A DNA stretch of 64,000 bases from an uncultured Eubacteriales bacterium (GCA_900549485.1 UROG01000007.1:8615-72614); one strand, 5' to 3'; counted from the first letter of the stretch, positions 24,801-33,644 are shown. Notes: generated by a model from the sequence alone, not told the origin. Program-made: numbers and translations.

Positions 24801-27800
24801 CGACACGGTAAAGGAGCAGGGTACGGGCGGCTGGTACGACCTTATGGCAAGCGAAGCAATGCTGACAAGCTATATCGCCATCGCAAAGGGCGACGTGCCG
24901 GTAAAGCATTGGCGGCGGCTGAGCCGCGCACAGCTCCAGAAGGACGGCTACCGCGGTCTCGCAAGCTGGACAGGCACAATGTTTGAATACCTCATGCCGG
25001 AGCTTTTTCTGCCGATATACCGCGGGAGCCTGCTGTATGAAAGCGGGCGCTTCTGCGTGTATGTACAGAAGCGCCGCGTATGGGCGGGCAAGCCGTGGGG
25101 CATCTCGGAAAGCGCGTTTTACAGTCTCGACAGCGCAATGAATTACAGATACAAGGCGCACGGATGCGGCGCGCTGTCTCTCAAGCGCGGGCAGGACGAG
25201 GAGACGGTCATCTCGCCGTACAGCAGCTTTCTCGCCCTTGCGATAGACGCAGAGAGCAGCATAAGGAATATGCGCCGGCTTGAAGCCTTCGGCGCTCTCG
25301 GCCGGTTCGGCTTCATCGAGGCGCTTGACTTTACTCCCGAACGCTGCCGGAGCAGCAGCGGCGAACAGGTACGCTGCTATATGGCGCACCATATCGGCAT
25401 GAGCATCACCGCCGCCGCTAACGCCGCATGCGGCGGGAGCATAAGACGCCGCTTCATGGCGTCGCCCGACATGGGCGCGTTTGCAATGCTTTTGCAGGAG
25501 CGTCTGCCCGAAAGTGCGGCGGTGATAAAGAAAGAAAGCTCCGACATTCCGGAGCGCATAGACCGCGGCGCGGTATGCGGCTGGACAATGCGCGGCGGCG
25601 CGGAGGACACGCCTGAGCATTGCTGTGTGCTGTCAAACGGCGCGTACAGCATCATGTCAACCAACCGCGGCCGCTCAAAGGCGGTATGCGGTCCCGTGAC
25701 CGTTTACGACGCTGACGCGTCCGACTGCGGATGGGAAACGGAGCTTGAAATAAACGGCCGCTGTGAAAAGCTCATACCGTCCGGAGTGTGCGATATGTGG
25801 GAGATGAACGAAAGCAGCGTCTCCTTCTCCGGACGCGCCGCGGGAATTTTATACGGCTGCACGATCGGCACGGCCTGCGGAGAATGCGGTGAAAAGCGCA
25901 CCGTCACTCTGCGCGCCGACAGCGACAGAGAGCTGAGACTGCGTTTCAGACTGACTCCCATATTGGCTCCTATAAAAAGCTATGCCGCGCACACGGCTTT
26001 CAGACAGCTCGGCATCTGCTCGCAGACAAGCGGCAATACTATCACGGTACGCCGTCTGAGGCGTCCGGACTGTCCGGAGCTGTGGCTATCCGTTGCCTGC
26101 GACGCGCCTATAAAATTCGACGGCGCAGACGGCGGAAGCGTCACATGGTACGCCAATCCCGTTATCAGCGGCGAATGTTCCGTCGCTCTCACCGCCGGAA
26201 AGGAAAAGGCGGTCTCCTTTTCCTTGTGCATAAGCACGCAGATGAAAGAGGCTTTTGAAGGCTGTCAGCGTATATTGGTATCCGAGTGCGGCGAGTACGG
26301 CAGTTTTGTGAGCGCCGCGGCGGCGCATCTTAAAATGTCGTCGGCCGACATAAGCTTTGCCATGAAGCTGCTCAAGCGCATATGGCGCGGCACGCTGCAC
26401 GGTGCGGCGGCAAGAAAGGCGCTCTGGCAATACGGCATATCCGGCGATTTTCCGCTTGTCTGCTGCGACGGGCGCTCAAGCGAGCTTGAAAGGGTCATAA
26501 AATGCTTCTGTCTTCTGAAAAGCTGTCAGGTCGAGGCGGAATGTGCCGTTTTCTCCGACGAGCAGGGCGAATACCGGCAGCCGATATTTCAGAAGCTCAG
26601 CAAAATTCTCTCCGCCGTTTCGCTTGAAATCCTCATAAATACGGCAGGCGGCGTGCATATTGTGCCGATCTCCGCAGTTCCGGAGGTGATGAGCCGTTCG
26701 GTCTATTCTCTCGGTGCGAATGAAGAAAAGCGCAGCGCGCTTCCTTCCTTCCCCTACTCCGCCCCCAGAGCGCCGCGGAGTATACCGGCGTATTCCGGCG
26801 GCGGCCTGTCTTTTGATTATTATATTAACTCAAATCTCCCGCCGCGGCCATGGCAGCTTGTGATGTCAAACGGCCGTTTCGGGTATATCGCCGCAGACTG
26901 CGGCAGCGGATATATGTGGCTTGACAACGCACGGGAAATGCGCATAAATCCGCCGCCCTGCGATGCGCTTTCAACCCACGGGAGCGAAATGCTGTGGCTT
27001 GAGAGGAACGGCGAAAAAGTCAGTCTCTTTGCCGCAAACGACGGCTATGCCTGTTCGGTAAGCTTCTCGCCCGCTCTGGCTGTATGGGAAAAGGACACGG
27101 GCTTCTGCAAGCCGCTTCTGAAAGCGTTCGTGCCGGAAGACGTGAACGCAAGAGTTTTTACCGTAGAGGGCTGTGAGGGGCAGCGTCTCCGCTGGCGTCT
27201 GCTCCCTGTCATGGGCGCGGCAGACAGCGCGTCGGTTCAATTTTTCTTTGACGGCAGGAGCGTAAGAATAACTAACCCGGAAAGCTATTACGACGGTGCT
27301 GTGCTTACGCTCACCTGTTCGATGCCGATGCAGTGTTCCTTTGACTACGAGGACAATTCCGTCATTCTCAGCCTTGTCGCGGACAAAAAAACAGTTCTTG
27401 TCTGCGGGATCGACAGTGAAGAGCGGCTGTCCGCGCTCTGCGGAGAGGAAGCCTGCGGCGCGGCGGAGGAGAAGGTACACGGCGCATGGCAGGCGCTGCT
27501 CTCCCGCTTGTCTCTGTCATGCGGTCTGGAGCCGCTTGACAGCTATATGGGCGGATGGTGTCTCTATCAGATAATCGCGTGCCGCCTCAGAGGACGGGCA
27601 AGCCTCTATCAGAGCGGCGGGGCTATCGGCTTCCGCGATCAGCTTCAGGACGCGGTGAACCTCATTTTGTTTGACTTTGCTTATGCAAGGGAACGCATTA
27701 TCGACTGCTGCAAGCATCAGTACACGCAGGGCGACGTGATGCACTGGTGGCACGTCCATCCCGACGGCGACATGGGCATACGCACACGGTGCAGCGACGA

Positions 27801-28890
27801 TCTGCTGTGGCTGTGCTGGGCGGTGTGCGAATACTGCGAAAAGACCGGCGACTACGCGATATGCGGGCAGACCGCGCCCTATATTGATTCACCCGCGCTC
27901 AAGGACGGCGAGGGCGACAGATACGAAAAAGCCGTTCCCTGCGCACAGGCAAGCGTTATCGACCATGCGATCGCGGCGCTTGAGTGCTGTATGCGCAGAG
28001 GACTGGGCGAACACGGCCTCCCGCGCTTCGGCAGCGGGGATTGGAACGACGCGCTAAGCGAGGTCGGCGGCGAGAGCGTATGGCTCGGCTGGTTCGCATC
28101 GTCATGCGCCGTCGGCATGGCAAGGCTATGCGAACACCTCGGCATGAGTGCGCACAGATATAAAAAATACGGCGTAAAGGTCGCGGCGGCGGCCGAAAGC
28201 GCATGGTCGGGCAGGTGGTATCTGCGCGGGTATTTCCCCGACGGCGAAGCGCTCGGCGGCGGGGACAGGATAGATTCCGTTGCGCAGAGCTGGGCTATAC
28301 TTTCCGACGCGCACACCCCGTCCCCGCGTGCGTCCGGCGCTCTTGACGCCGCGCTCCACAGGCTTGTTGACCGGAAAAATTCGCTTATAAAGCTTTTTGA
28401 CCCGCCATATTCCGGAGATGAGCGCAATGCCGGCTATATAAGCTCCTACGGCGAGGGCTTCCGCGAAAACGGCGGGCAGTACACGCACGGGGCAATATGG
28501 CTTGCAATGGCCTGTTTCAGACTTGGCCGCAGCAGCGACGGGTGGGACATTCTCCGTATGCTTCTGCCGGAAAGCCACGATATGCCGCGCTACAAGGCAG
28601 AACCCTTCGTGCTGTCCGCGGATGTGTATTCCGCCCCCGGCCACGAAGGCGAGGCAGGCTGGACATGGTACACCGGCTCGGCGGCGTGGTATTTCCGTGC
28701 GGTCTATGAAAGCATGCTCGGCTTTACGCTGCGCGGCGGCGAACTCACGCTCTCGCCGCGCCTTCCCTCCGATTTCCCCGACTGCAAAGTCAGATGGACC
28801 TCCCCGTCAGGTACGGCATACGATATTGAGATACGCCGCGACGGCGTTTCGGTCAACGGGAAGGAATACAACGGCGAAAAGCTGACATGA
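21844..28890 (+). CDS. Cyclic beta-1,2-glucan synthase-like protein (GT84 / glycoamylase-like / GH94)
   Basis: A 2348-residue membrane protein of the NdvB/ChvB type. An N-terminal region with membrane spans near residues 275-330 leads into a glycosyltransferase domain ('LTLDSDTLIYPGS' near 470; 'RWIRGDWQ' near 618), then more membrane spans (650-830). A glycoamylase-like domain follows ('FYNWYNTRTL' near 915, 'GWYDLMASEAMLTSY' near 995, 'MAHHIGMS' near 1180). The end is a GH94 phosphorylase-type domain with catalytic-Asp motif 'GDWNDALSEVG' near 2065. The synthase polymerises UDP-glucose into beta-1,2-glucan and trims or cyclises it. Proteobacterial enzymes are about 2800 residues, so this is shorter. 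ATG 21844 has GGAGAGAGG upstream; the ORF start ten codons earlier has none. Confidence 0.85.
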   Translation: MGIYRADMYIDDDKLYDYAANTAKLISSLREDGCIGAAGTIKRAYHGVRKCHDEISRRYASVASPPKSCDWIMDNFYMVQREYASVLPSVLRASYVRSCAEGLLPLYMCRTLLLCSGGAVSEKRLSSFLTGFQSVLVLRRSELELIPAMLPAAIIINLSEILGEMRSSAEPDSYADSLEALFSTLRLFSVIDTAKLISKADVPDRILRSDPTGEYGKMDSGTRQAYLRRLQQLARKERLDEHIYASRLIEKARERDVHIGTLLFEQKDGSGGLYICANILLTLFIAFIPGFAYRSFLSSLLLILPVSELVKALIDFTLSRFVRAKRLFRMETENGIPPEGKTIVVVSALIGDIDGADRLEQLYHACKSEGSALSFGLLADLPAAQTQELPEDAASLAKLRRSVAGLNLKYGNRFYLFTRKRRFDGEKFTPHERKRGAITELAKLLCEKENELTVTGDKDALAGTKYILTLDSDTLIYPGSIGELVGAILHPLNRPVVDRAKKRVAAGHAVIHPRIDTELRSACETDFALIFAGSGGCDPYGAVAGELYMDAFGSGGFAGKGLIDAHAFLECTGDFPKGRILSHDAPEGAVLRGAYMGDAEFSDAFPFLPLAWYKRLHRWIRGDWQNIAFIFAPDLRDIDRWRLFDNLRRSLIAPATFIAILAGLFGSGIGLRLAAGAAVLSLLSGLLLSMLESSMKHREHIPLRRHTRLLSGMGGAIIQAFIRLWLLPYEAWVSLSAIVTALWRMLISRKKLLQWQTAAASLGEGGFAAHVRAMWPAVLVGVVLMALCGSVMGKSAGLMWLLSPAAAAALALPSGSIDTLPDTEKNYLREASRRGYKYFSTFFTPEDNFLPPDNFQEQPPVGLAHRTSPTNISLALCSAVSGCDMGFLSPADAAESVERIIEALEKMPRFKGHFYNWYNTRTLTPLTPAFISTVDSGNLYAGLVVAKEAMLEANELSLAMRIAAIMEKMDFSFLFDSERRLFHICYDTVKEQGTGGWYDLMASEAMLTSYIAIAKGDVPVKHWRRLSRAQLQKDGYRGLASWTGTMFEYLMPELFLPIYRGSLLYESGRFCVYVQKRRVWAGKPWGISESAFYSLDSAMNYRYKAHGCGALSLKRGQDEETVISPYSSFLALAIDAESSIRNMRRLEAFGALGRFGFIEALDFTPERCRSSSGEQVRCYMAHHIGMSITAAANAACGGSIRRRFMASPDMGAFAMLLQERLPESAAVIKKESSDIPERIDRGAVCGWTMRGGAEDTPEHCCVLSNGAYSIMSTNRGRSKAVCGPVTVYDADASDCGWETELEINGRCEKLIPSGVCDMWEMNESSVSFSGRAAGILYGCTIGTACGECGEKRTVTLRADSDRELRLRFRLTPILAPIKSYAAHTAFRQLGICSQTSGNTITVRRLRRPDCPELWLSVACDAPIKFDGADGGSVTWYANPVISGECSVALTAGKEKAVSFSLCISTQMKEAFEGCQRILVSECGEYGSFVSAAAAHLKMSSADISFAMKLLKRIWRGTLHGAAARKALWQYGISGDFPLVCCDGRSSELERVIKCFCLLKSCQVEAECAVFSDEQGEYRQPIFQKLSKILSAVSLEILINTAGGVHIVPISAVPEVMSRSVYSLGANEEKRSALPSFPYSAPRAPRSIPAYSGGGLSFDYYINSNLPPRPWQLVMSNGRFGYIAADCGSGYMWLDNAREMRINPPPCDALSTHGSEMLWLERNGEKVSLFAANDGYACSVSFSPALAVWEKDTGFCKPLLKAFVPEDVNARVFTVEGCEGQRLRWRLLPVMGAADSASVQFFFDGRSVRITNPESYYDGAVLTLTCSMPMQCSFDYEDNSVILSLVADKKTVLVCGIDSEERLSALCGEEACGAAEEKVHGAWQALLSRLSLSCGLEPLDSYMGGWCLYQIIACRLRGRASLYQSGGAIGFRDQLQDAVNLILFDFAYARERIIDCCKHQYTQGDVMHWWHVHPDGDMGIRTRCSDDLLWLCWAVCEYCEKTGDYAICGQTAPYIDSPALKDGEGDRYEKAVPCAQASVIDHAIAALECCMRRGLGEHGLPRFGSGDWNDALSEVGGESVWLGWFASSCAVGMARLCEHLGMSAHRYKKYGVKVAAAAESAWSGRWYLRGYFPDGEALGGGDRIDSVAQSWAILSDAHTPSPRASGALDAALHRLVDRKNSLIKLFDPPYSGDERNAGYISSYGEGFRENGGQYTHGAIWLAMACFRLGRSSDGWDILRMLLPESHDMPRYKAEPFVLSADVYSAPGHEGEAGWTWYTGSAAWYFRAVYESMLGFTLRGGELTLSPRLPSDFPDCKVRWTSPSGTAYDIEIRRDGVSVNGKEYNGEKLT

Positions 28891-28915
28891 AAGCTGACGG
28901 ACACCGCATTAAATA

Positions 28916-28951
28916 AAATCCGCGCAAGGCTCTATCATCCTGCGCGGATTT
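28916..28951 (+). terminator. Intrinsic terminator after the glucan synthase-like gene
   Basis: aaatccgcgca and tgcgcggattt form an 11-bp stem. The T-run is short. It lies between the synthase stop and yfmF. Confidence 0.65.
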
Positions 28952-28994
28952 GTGGTATGATAGGGAAAATATACGGAATATGCGGAGGTGCAGT

Positions 28995-30287
28995 GTGAAT
29001 ATTTCAAGAACAGAGATAATGGACGGCGTCGCGCTGAATTATCTGCAATCTTTCAAATTCAAAACCGCCTGTATGAGCGTTTCGATGCTCACACAGCTGT
29101 CGCGGGAAACGGCGGCGATGAACGCGCTCATTCCGTTCGTCCTCCGCAGGGGAACGGTCGGCTATCCCGATATGGACGCCGTTTCCGCAAGGCTTGATGA
29201 GCTTTACGGCACTGCCGTTGAGCCGCTTGTGCGTAGGATGGGCGAAATCCAGTGCATCGGCTTTTTCGCAAGCTTTCCGGAAGGTCAGTTCCTGCCGGAT
29301 AATCAGGACGTACTCATGGACACGGCGGGTCTTATAGGGCAGTTCCTGCTTTCCCCCAACACAAAGGGCGGGCTGTTTCTGCCGGAATACGTCAACAGCG
29401 AACGCGACAAGATGCTTGACACTATACGCGCAAGAGTAAACAACAAGCGCAGTTACGCGGCAGTGCGCTGCATAGAGGAAATGTGCTGCTATGAGGATTT
29501 TGCGGTCGGTCCGCTCGGAAGCGAGGAGGACTGCGAAGCTATCCGCTACAAAAAGCTCACGCAGAGATACCGCACGCTTTTGCAGACAAGCCCTATCGAA
29601 ATATTCTACTGCGGGCGTTCGAGAAAGAGCGATGTTATAGACGCATTGAAGGACGCGCTCTATACCCTGCCCAGAGGCGAGATAGATTACGACATCGGAA
29701 CCGATGTGCGCATGAACGCCGTTGAGGCTGAGCCGCGCTATTTCGAGGAAGAAATGGACGTGACGCAGGGCAAGCTTGTCATGGGCTTCCGTCTCGGTCA
29801 GGTGATGGAGGAGCCTGATTTTGCCGCGCTCAATGTGTTCAACTGCATTTTCGGTTCGGGCAGCACGTCAAAGCTTTTTATGAACGTACGCGAAAAGCTT
29901 TCTCTTTGCTACTATGCAAGCTCCTCTCTCAACACCCACAAGGGGCTTATGCTCGTCTCCTCCGGTATTGATTCTGACAAGCTCGACGCGGTTAAGAATG
30001 AGATTTTCGCCCAGCTTGAGGATATCAGGAACGGCAAAATCTCCGAGGATGAGTTTGTTTCAGCAAAGGCAGGCGTCTCGTCGGAGCTGCGCTCATACAT
30101 GGATATGCCCCCCGCGCTTGAGAGCTTCTATCTCTCGCAGACGCTGAAAGGGCTTGAGTACGGGCCCATGGAAATGGCGGAGCTTGTGCAGGATGTGACG
30201 CGTGAGGACGTTATCAGAATTGCAAAGAGCGTTGAATGCGACATGATATATTTTTTGAAAGGAGGCGTGAGCGAGGATGATGAATAA
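28995..30287 (+). CDS. yfmF: M16-family protein YfmF-like (probably non-catalytic)
   Basis: A 430-residue M16 (pitrilysin-fold) protein. The position where the zinc motif HxxEH should be reads 'LIPFVLRRGTVGYPDMD', without the ligands, as in YfmF. In Bacillus subtilis YfmF and YfmH are linked to maturation of the aminopentanol modification on elongation factor P. GTG 28995-28997 has GGAGG six bases upstream. The frame extends 15 codons further but without a site. It overlaps the next gene by 11 bases. Confidence 0.85.
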   Translation: MNISRTEIMDGVALNYLQSFKFKTACMSVSMLTQLSRETAAMNALIPFVLRRGTVGYPDMDAVSARLDELYGTAVEPLVRRMGEIQCIGFFASFPEGQFLPDNQDVLMDTAGLIGQFLLSPNTKGGLFLPEYVNSERDKMLDTIRARVNNKRSYAAVRCIEEMCCYEDFAVGPLGSEEDCEAIRYKKLTQRYRTLLQTSPIEIFYCGRSRKSDVIDALKDALYTLPRGEIDYDIGTDVRMNAVEAEPRYFEEEMDVTQGKLVMGFRLGQVMEEPDFAALNVFNCIFGSGSTSKLFMNVREKLSLCYYASSSLNTHKGLMLVSSGIDSDKLDAVKNEIFAQLEDIRNGKISEDEFVSAKAGVSSELRSYMDMPPALESFYLSQTLKGLEYGPMEMAELVQDVTREDVIRIAKSVECDMIYFLKGGVSEDDE

Positions 30288-31563
30288 AACCGAATACAAA
30301 AAAATAGACGAACGCTTGTTTTTCGCCGTTTCAAAGAGCGGACTCAGAGTAAATGTCATCCCCAAAAAGGGATTCAACAGCTTTTACGCCGTGTTCGCTG
30401 CGGATTACGGCGGGGCAAAGAGGAAATTCACGATCGGAAAAGAAACCTTTGACACGCCCGCGGGCGTCGCCCATTATCTTGAGCACAAGATGTTTGATAT
30501 GCCGGACGGCGACAATGCGCTTACCGTTCTTACAAACAACGGCGCCGACCCCAACGCCTTTACCTCCAGCGATATGACCGCATATTATTTCCAGTGTACC
30601 GATAAATTCGAGGAAAATCTGCGTCTGCTGCTCCGCTTTGTCTCGACGCCGTATTTTACCGATGAGACGGTTGAAAAGGAGCGCGGCATAATCGCGCAGG
30701 AGATTCTGATGGGCGAGGACAATCCCGGCATGAAGATATACTATAACCTTCTCGGTCTTCTCTATGATCACCATCCCGTGAAGGACAGAGTTGCCGGCAG
30801 CGTGGAGAGCATAGCGGAAATCACCGCCGACACGCTTTATAAGTGCCACAGGGCGTTTTACTGCCCCGATAACATGGCGCTGTGCGTTGAGGGCGACGTT
30901 GACCCGGAAAGGATAATGCAGATCGTTGAGGAGGAGATAACGGAGCCGTACCGCACAGCCCCCACGGCGGACTACGGCAAGGCGGAAAAGCTTATGCCCG
31001 TCGGCACGGTCAAACGTGAGACAATGCCCGTTTCCGCACCGCAGTTTCTCATCGGCGCAAAGTTCAAGCCCGAGAAGAGCGGCAGGGCGCTTCTCAGGCA
31101 GGATCTCGTCTCGGCGCTTGCGATGCGTATGCTTGCCGGTCAGTCCTCTCCGTTTTATACGCGTCTTTACCGTCAGGGGCTTCTCAACCGCGATTTTGAT
31201 TACGAGGTGGATTTTACTGCCGGAACCGGCACGATAATAATCGGCGGCGAAAGCAGCGACCCCATGGCAGTGCTTGATGAGTTCAGGGCTGAGCTTGAGC
31301 GCGTTTCAGGCGAGGGCTTTGACGAGCGCGCCTTCATGCTTGCAAAACGCGCCACGGTCGGGGCGCGTCTGCGCGGACTTGAGGATTTTGAAAACGTCTG
31401 CATTTCCGTCGTCAGCGGAGTGTTTGACGGATACAAGGCGCTTGACAGCGTAGAAATGAGCGAGAGCGTCACGAAGGAGGAGTGCGAAAGATTCATTTCG
31501 GAAAACCTCCTCGCCGACAGGCTCGCAATATCCATAATTGAATCGGGTGATACGGAGAAGTGA
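30277..31563 (+). CDS. yfmH: M16-family zinc peptidase YfmH-like
   Basis: A 428-residue M16 peptidase with intact zinc motif HYLEH ('AGVAHYLEHKMFD'), and a downstream Glu in 'ETVEKERGIIAQEILMGEDNPG' as third ligand. It is the expected catalytic partner of the inactive YfmF upstream. Its role in EF-P modification is inferred from the B. subtilis pair; no efp gene is in the window. GGAGG precedes ATG 30277 within the end of yfmF. Its stop overlaps the lgt start. Confidence 0.88.
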   Translation: MMNKTEYKKIDERLFFAVSKSGLRVNVIPKKGFNSFYAVFAADYGGAKRKFTIGKETFDTPAGVAHYLEHKMFDMPDGDNALTVLTNNGADPNAFTSSDMTAYYFQCTDKFEENLRLLLRFVSTPYFTDETVEKERGIIAQEILMGEDNPGMKIYYNLLGLLYDHHPVKDRVAGSVESIAEITADTLYKCHRAFYCPDNMALCVEGDVDPERIMQIVEEEITEPYRTAPTADYGKAEKLMPVGTVKRETMPVSAPQFLIGAKFKPEKSGRALLRQDLVSALAMRMLAGQSSPFYTRLYRQGLLNRDFDYEVDFTAGTGTIIIGGESSDPMAVLDEFRAELERVSGEGFDERAFMLAKRATVGARLRGLEDFENVCISVVSGVFDGYKALDSVEMSESVTKEECERFISENLLADRLAISIIESGDTEK

Positions 31564-32543
31564 ATACGGCTGTTTTTGAGACGATACAAAGGGATTCGAT
31601 CATAAGCTTTCCGTTTCTGGGACTTGAGCTGAATCCACCATCCTATTTTACGGTATTCGGCAAAGAGATTTATTTCTACGGCGTGATAATAGCAGTCGGG
31701 TTTCTGCTGGGTATTCTGTTCTGCGCAAAGAACGCAAAAAAATTCGGTCTCACCGAGGACAATGTGTACGACGTGATAATATGGCTCATCCCCATGTCGA
31801 TTATCGGGGCGCGGGCATACTTCGTGCTGTTCCGGCTTGAGGATTACATCTCCCATCCCATCGAAATTTTCGCCGTGCGCGAGGGCGGACTTGCGATATA
31901 CGGCGGCGTTATTGCCGGTGTAATTACAGCGTATATTGTCAGCAGGCGCAAGAAATTTTCCTTCGCCGCAATGCTCGACCTGCTTATCTTCGGTCTGCTT
32001 ATAGGGCAGACAATGGGGCGTTGGGGCAATTTCATTAACCGTGAGGCTTTCGGCGGCGAAACGGATATTTTCTGCCGCATGGGGCTTACCGCTCCCGACG
32101 GGACGACCATATACGTCCACCCCACTTTTCTTTACGAAAGTCTATGGAATCTTGGCTGCTTCATATTCCTGTACCTGTTCGTGAAAAAGGGCAGGCGCAG
32201 ATATGACGGGCAGGTCATACTTATTTATTTTCTTGTCTACGGCATCGGCCGGGCATGGATAGAGGGACTGAGAACGGACAGCCTTTATATCGGCTCGACC
32301 GGTATACGTGTTTCACAGGCGCTGTCGATCCTGCTTGCGCTGGCGGCAGGGAGCGTTCTTCTTGTGCAGTCAAAACGTCCGCATCCGCCGGAGAAGCTGT
32401 TTGTCAACCGCGTAAGAGCCGAGGCGGAAAGCAGTGCGAAGCCGGCCGGCAGCGCAGAAAACAGTAGTGCGGGAAGCAGCAGCGCAGAAGACGGCAGTGT
32501 GAAAAAGCAGCAGCGCGAGGACAGTAGTGCGGAAAGCAAGTAG
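31560..32543 (+). CDS. lgt: Prolipoprotein diacylglyceryl transferase
   Basis: A 327-residue integral membrane enzyme that transfers diacylglyceryl from phosphatidylglycerol to the lipobox Cys of prolipoproteins. The signature 'GRWGNFINREAFG' is present near residue 152, and 'YFYGVIIAVGFLLG' and 'YGIGRAWIEGLRTDS' match the family. It would process the lipoproteins encoded in this window. The last 45 residues are a low-complexity Ser/Ala/Glu tail unusual for Lgt. The start is GTG 31560, overlapping the yfmH stop. Confidence 0.93.
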   Translation: MNTAVFETIQRDSIISFPFLGLELNPPSYFTVFGKEIYFYGVIIAVGFLLGILFCAKNAKKFGLTEDNVYDVIIWLIPMSIIGARAYFVLFRLEDYISHPIEIFAVREGGLAIYGGVIAGVITAYIVSRRKKFSFAAMLDLLIFGLLIGQTMGRWGNFINREAFGGETDIFCRMGLTAPDGTTIYVHPTFLYESLWNLGCFIFLYLFVKKGRRRYDGQVILIYFLVYGIGRAWIEGLRTDSLYIGSTGIRVSQALSILLALAAGSVLLVQSKRPHPPEKLFVNRVRAEAESSAKPAGSAENSSAGSSSAEDGSVKKQQREDSSAESK

Positions 32544-32580
32544 TGTTGTTATGTAAACTATATTATGGAGGTATCGTATA

Positions 32581-33003
32581 ATGTCTGATTACATGGATCT
32601 GATAAACGGAACGCTTAAAAACATTGCGGAAAAGGTCAAGGACGCGGCGGAAGCGACAGGTGTGCGCGAGGTTTACGAGCAGGGTATAGAGCGCACGAAG
32701 AGCTACGGCGCGATCGCCAGGCTGACTGTCGGCATAAACGGCGACACAGAGGAGCTTAAACGCGTGTATCAGGAGATAGGCCGTCTTTACTATGAGGAGC
32801 ATAAGGACGCGCCGGAGGGCTTTTATTCTTCTCTCTTCTCCCAGGTCGATGCGCTCAACGCCGCTGTCGGCGCCAAGCGCGAGGAGATCGAGACGCTCAA
32901 AAACGGCATTGATTCCTCCGCTGCGCGCGATATCGACGTTGAAATATGCGAGTTTGAAGATATCGTTAACAGCACCGAAGCCGACGGCACCGGAAAAAAA
33001 TAA
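32581..33003 (+). CDS. Small conserved-looking cytoplasmic protein, unknown function
   Basis: A 140-residue, highly charged protein without membrane spans. The N-terminus (MSDYMDLINGTLKNIAEKVK) and the stretch 'LKRVYQEIGRLYYEEH' look helical, followed by another helix 'ALNAAVGAKREEIETLKNGI', so a coiled coil is likely. GGAGG precedes the ATG at good spacing. It follows lgt by 37 bp on the same strand and is bounded by a strong terminator. I do not recognise the family. Confidence 0.7.
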   Translation: MSDYMDLINGTLKNIAEKVKDAAEATGVREVYEQGIERTKSYGAIARLTVGINGDTEELKRVYQEIGRLYYEEHKDAPEGFYSSLFSQVDALNAAVGAKREEIETLKNGIDSSAARDIDVEICEFEDIVNSTEADGTGKK

Positions 33004-33081
33004 CGGCTGCCTGACAGAAGTCATACAGGCTTCTTATCAGGCATATTTGCAAAACATACATAGATTCATAAAGATTCATAG

Positions 33082-33121
33082 AAAAAAGGATTCGGCATAG
33101 CTTCTGCCGAATCCTTTTTTT
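33082..33121. terminator. Bidirectional intrinsic terminator
   Basis: aaaaaaggattcggca and tgccgaatccttttttt form a 16-bp stem. It ends the yfmF-yfmH-lgt run. Confidence 0.9.
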
Positions 33122-33159
33122 GGCAAGCTAAGCTCCCCTTTCAGGCGAGGCATGAATTT

Positions 33160-33270
33160 GATTCGTCGGCTGTGCCGACACATTAACTCCTCACTCCTCA
33201 CTGTATGGAGCTCTCCACTCTTTACTCTCCGCTCTAAATGAACTCCTAACTGAACGAAGCTCCGCATGGT
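33160..33270. repeat. Degenerate pyrimidine-rich short direct repeats
   Basis: Variants of the word aactcctcactcctcact recur irregularly (around 33183, 33190, 33213, 33242), with a small gtcggc/gccgac hairpin at 33167-33181 to the left. No coding frame is convincing. It may be a decayed intergenic repeat. Confidence 0.45.
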
Positions 33271-33430
33271 TTTTCTCGGACGATTTCTGTGTGTTTTGAT
33301 ATTTGCGCACAAATGAGTGAACTCCTGTATTATGAAATTTTGTGCAACATTGCCTCTTTACTTTTACACGTAAAAGATTTAAAGTAATGCACATCAAAAG
33401 GAGCTGCAATGCAGCGGAAAGGAGCCCACG

Positions 33431-33562
33431 ATGGCAAGCAAGATGATGATACGCAAAAACCTCAAGTCCGCTATGGGCTTCTATTATACCTATGCCGCCT
33501 TCCGCTTTGAGGGCTATTTTTGCTGCGCTGAAAAAGAATTTCCGGCAACACACAGGGTATAG
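33431..33562 (+). CDS. Possible 43-residue small protein upstream of trpX copy 2
   Basis: A 43-codon ORF (MASKMMIRKNLKSAMGFYYT...) ends at TAG 33560-33562, with AAAGGAG seven bases before its ATG and an intrinsic terminator 22 bp after its stop. That arrangement supports a real small gene or leader peptide. It is basic and aromatic-rich in the middle, with two adjacent Cys. A second overlapping short ORF starts at ATG 33410 in another frame, also with a GGAG site. No family is recognised. Confidence 0.45.
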   Translation: MASKMMIRKNLKSAMGFYYTYAAFRFEGYFCCAEKEFPATHRV

Positions 33563-33584
33563 AACAATTTTTATTTTTGTTTAT

Positions 33585-33625
33585 AAATCCCCTGTTCCGA
33601 CCGGAACAGGGGATTTAATTTTTTT
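33585..33625 (+). terminator. Intrinsic terminator or attenuator before trpX copy 2
   Basis: aaatcccctgttcc and ggaacaggggattt form a perfect 14-bp stem followed by aattttttt. It lies only 20 bp before the trpX2 start, so it could attenuate that operon rather than simply end the small gene. No T-box sequence precedes it. Confidence 0.85.
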
Positions 33626-33644
33626 AATAAAGGAGAATAATGAA

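Noticed and set aside
23038..25620. Long minus-strand ORFs opposite the glucan synthase-like gene
   Set aside because: They are Arg/Ala/His-rich translations typical of antisense shadows, lack RBS, and lie fully inside a convincing gene.
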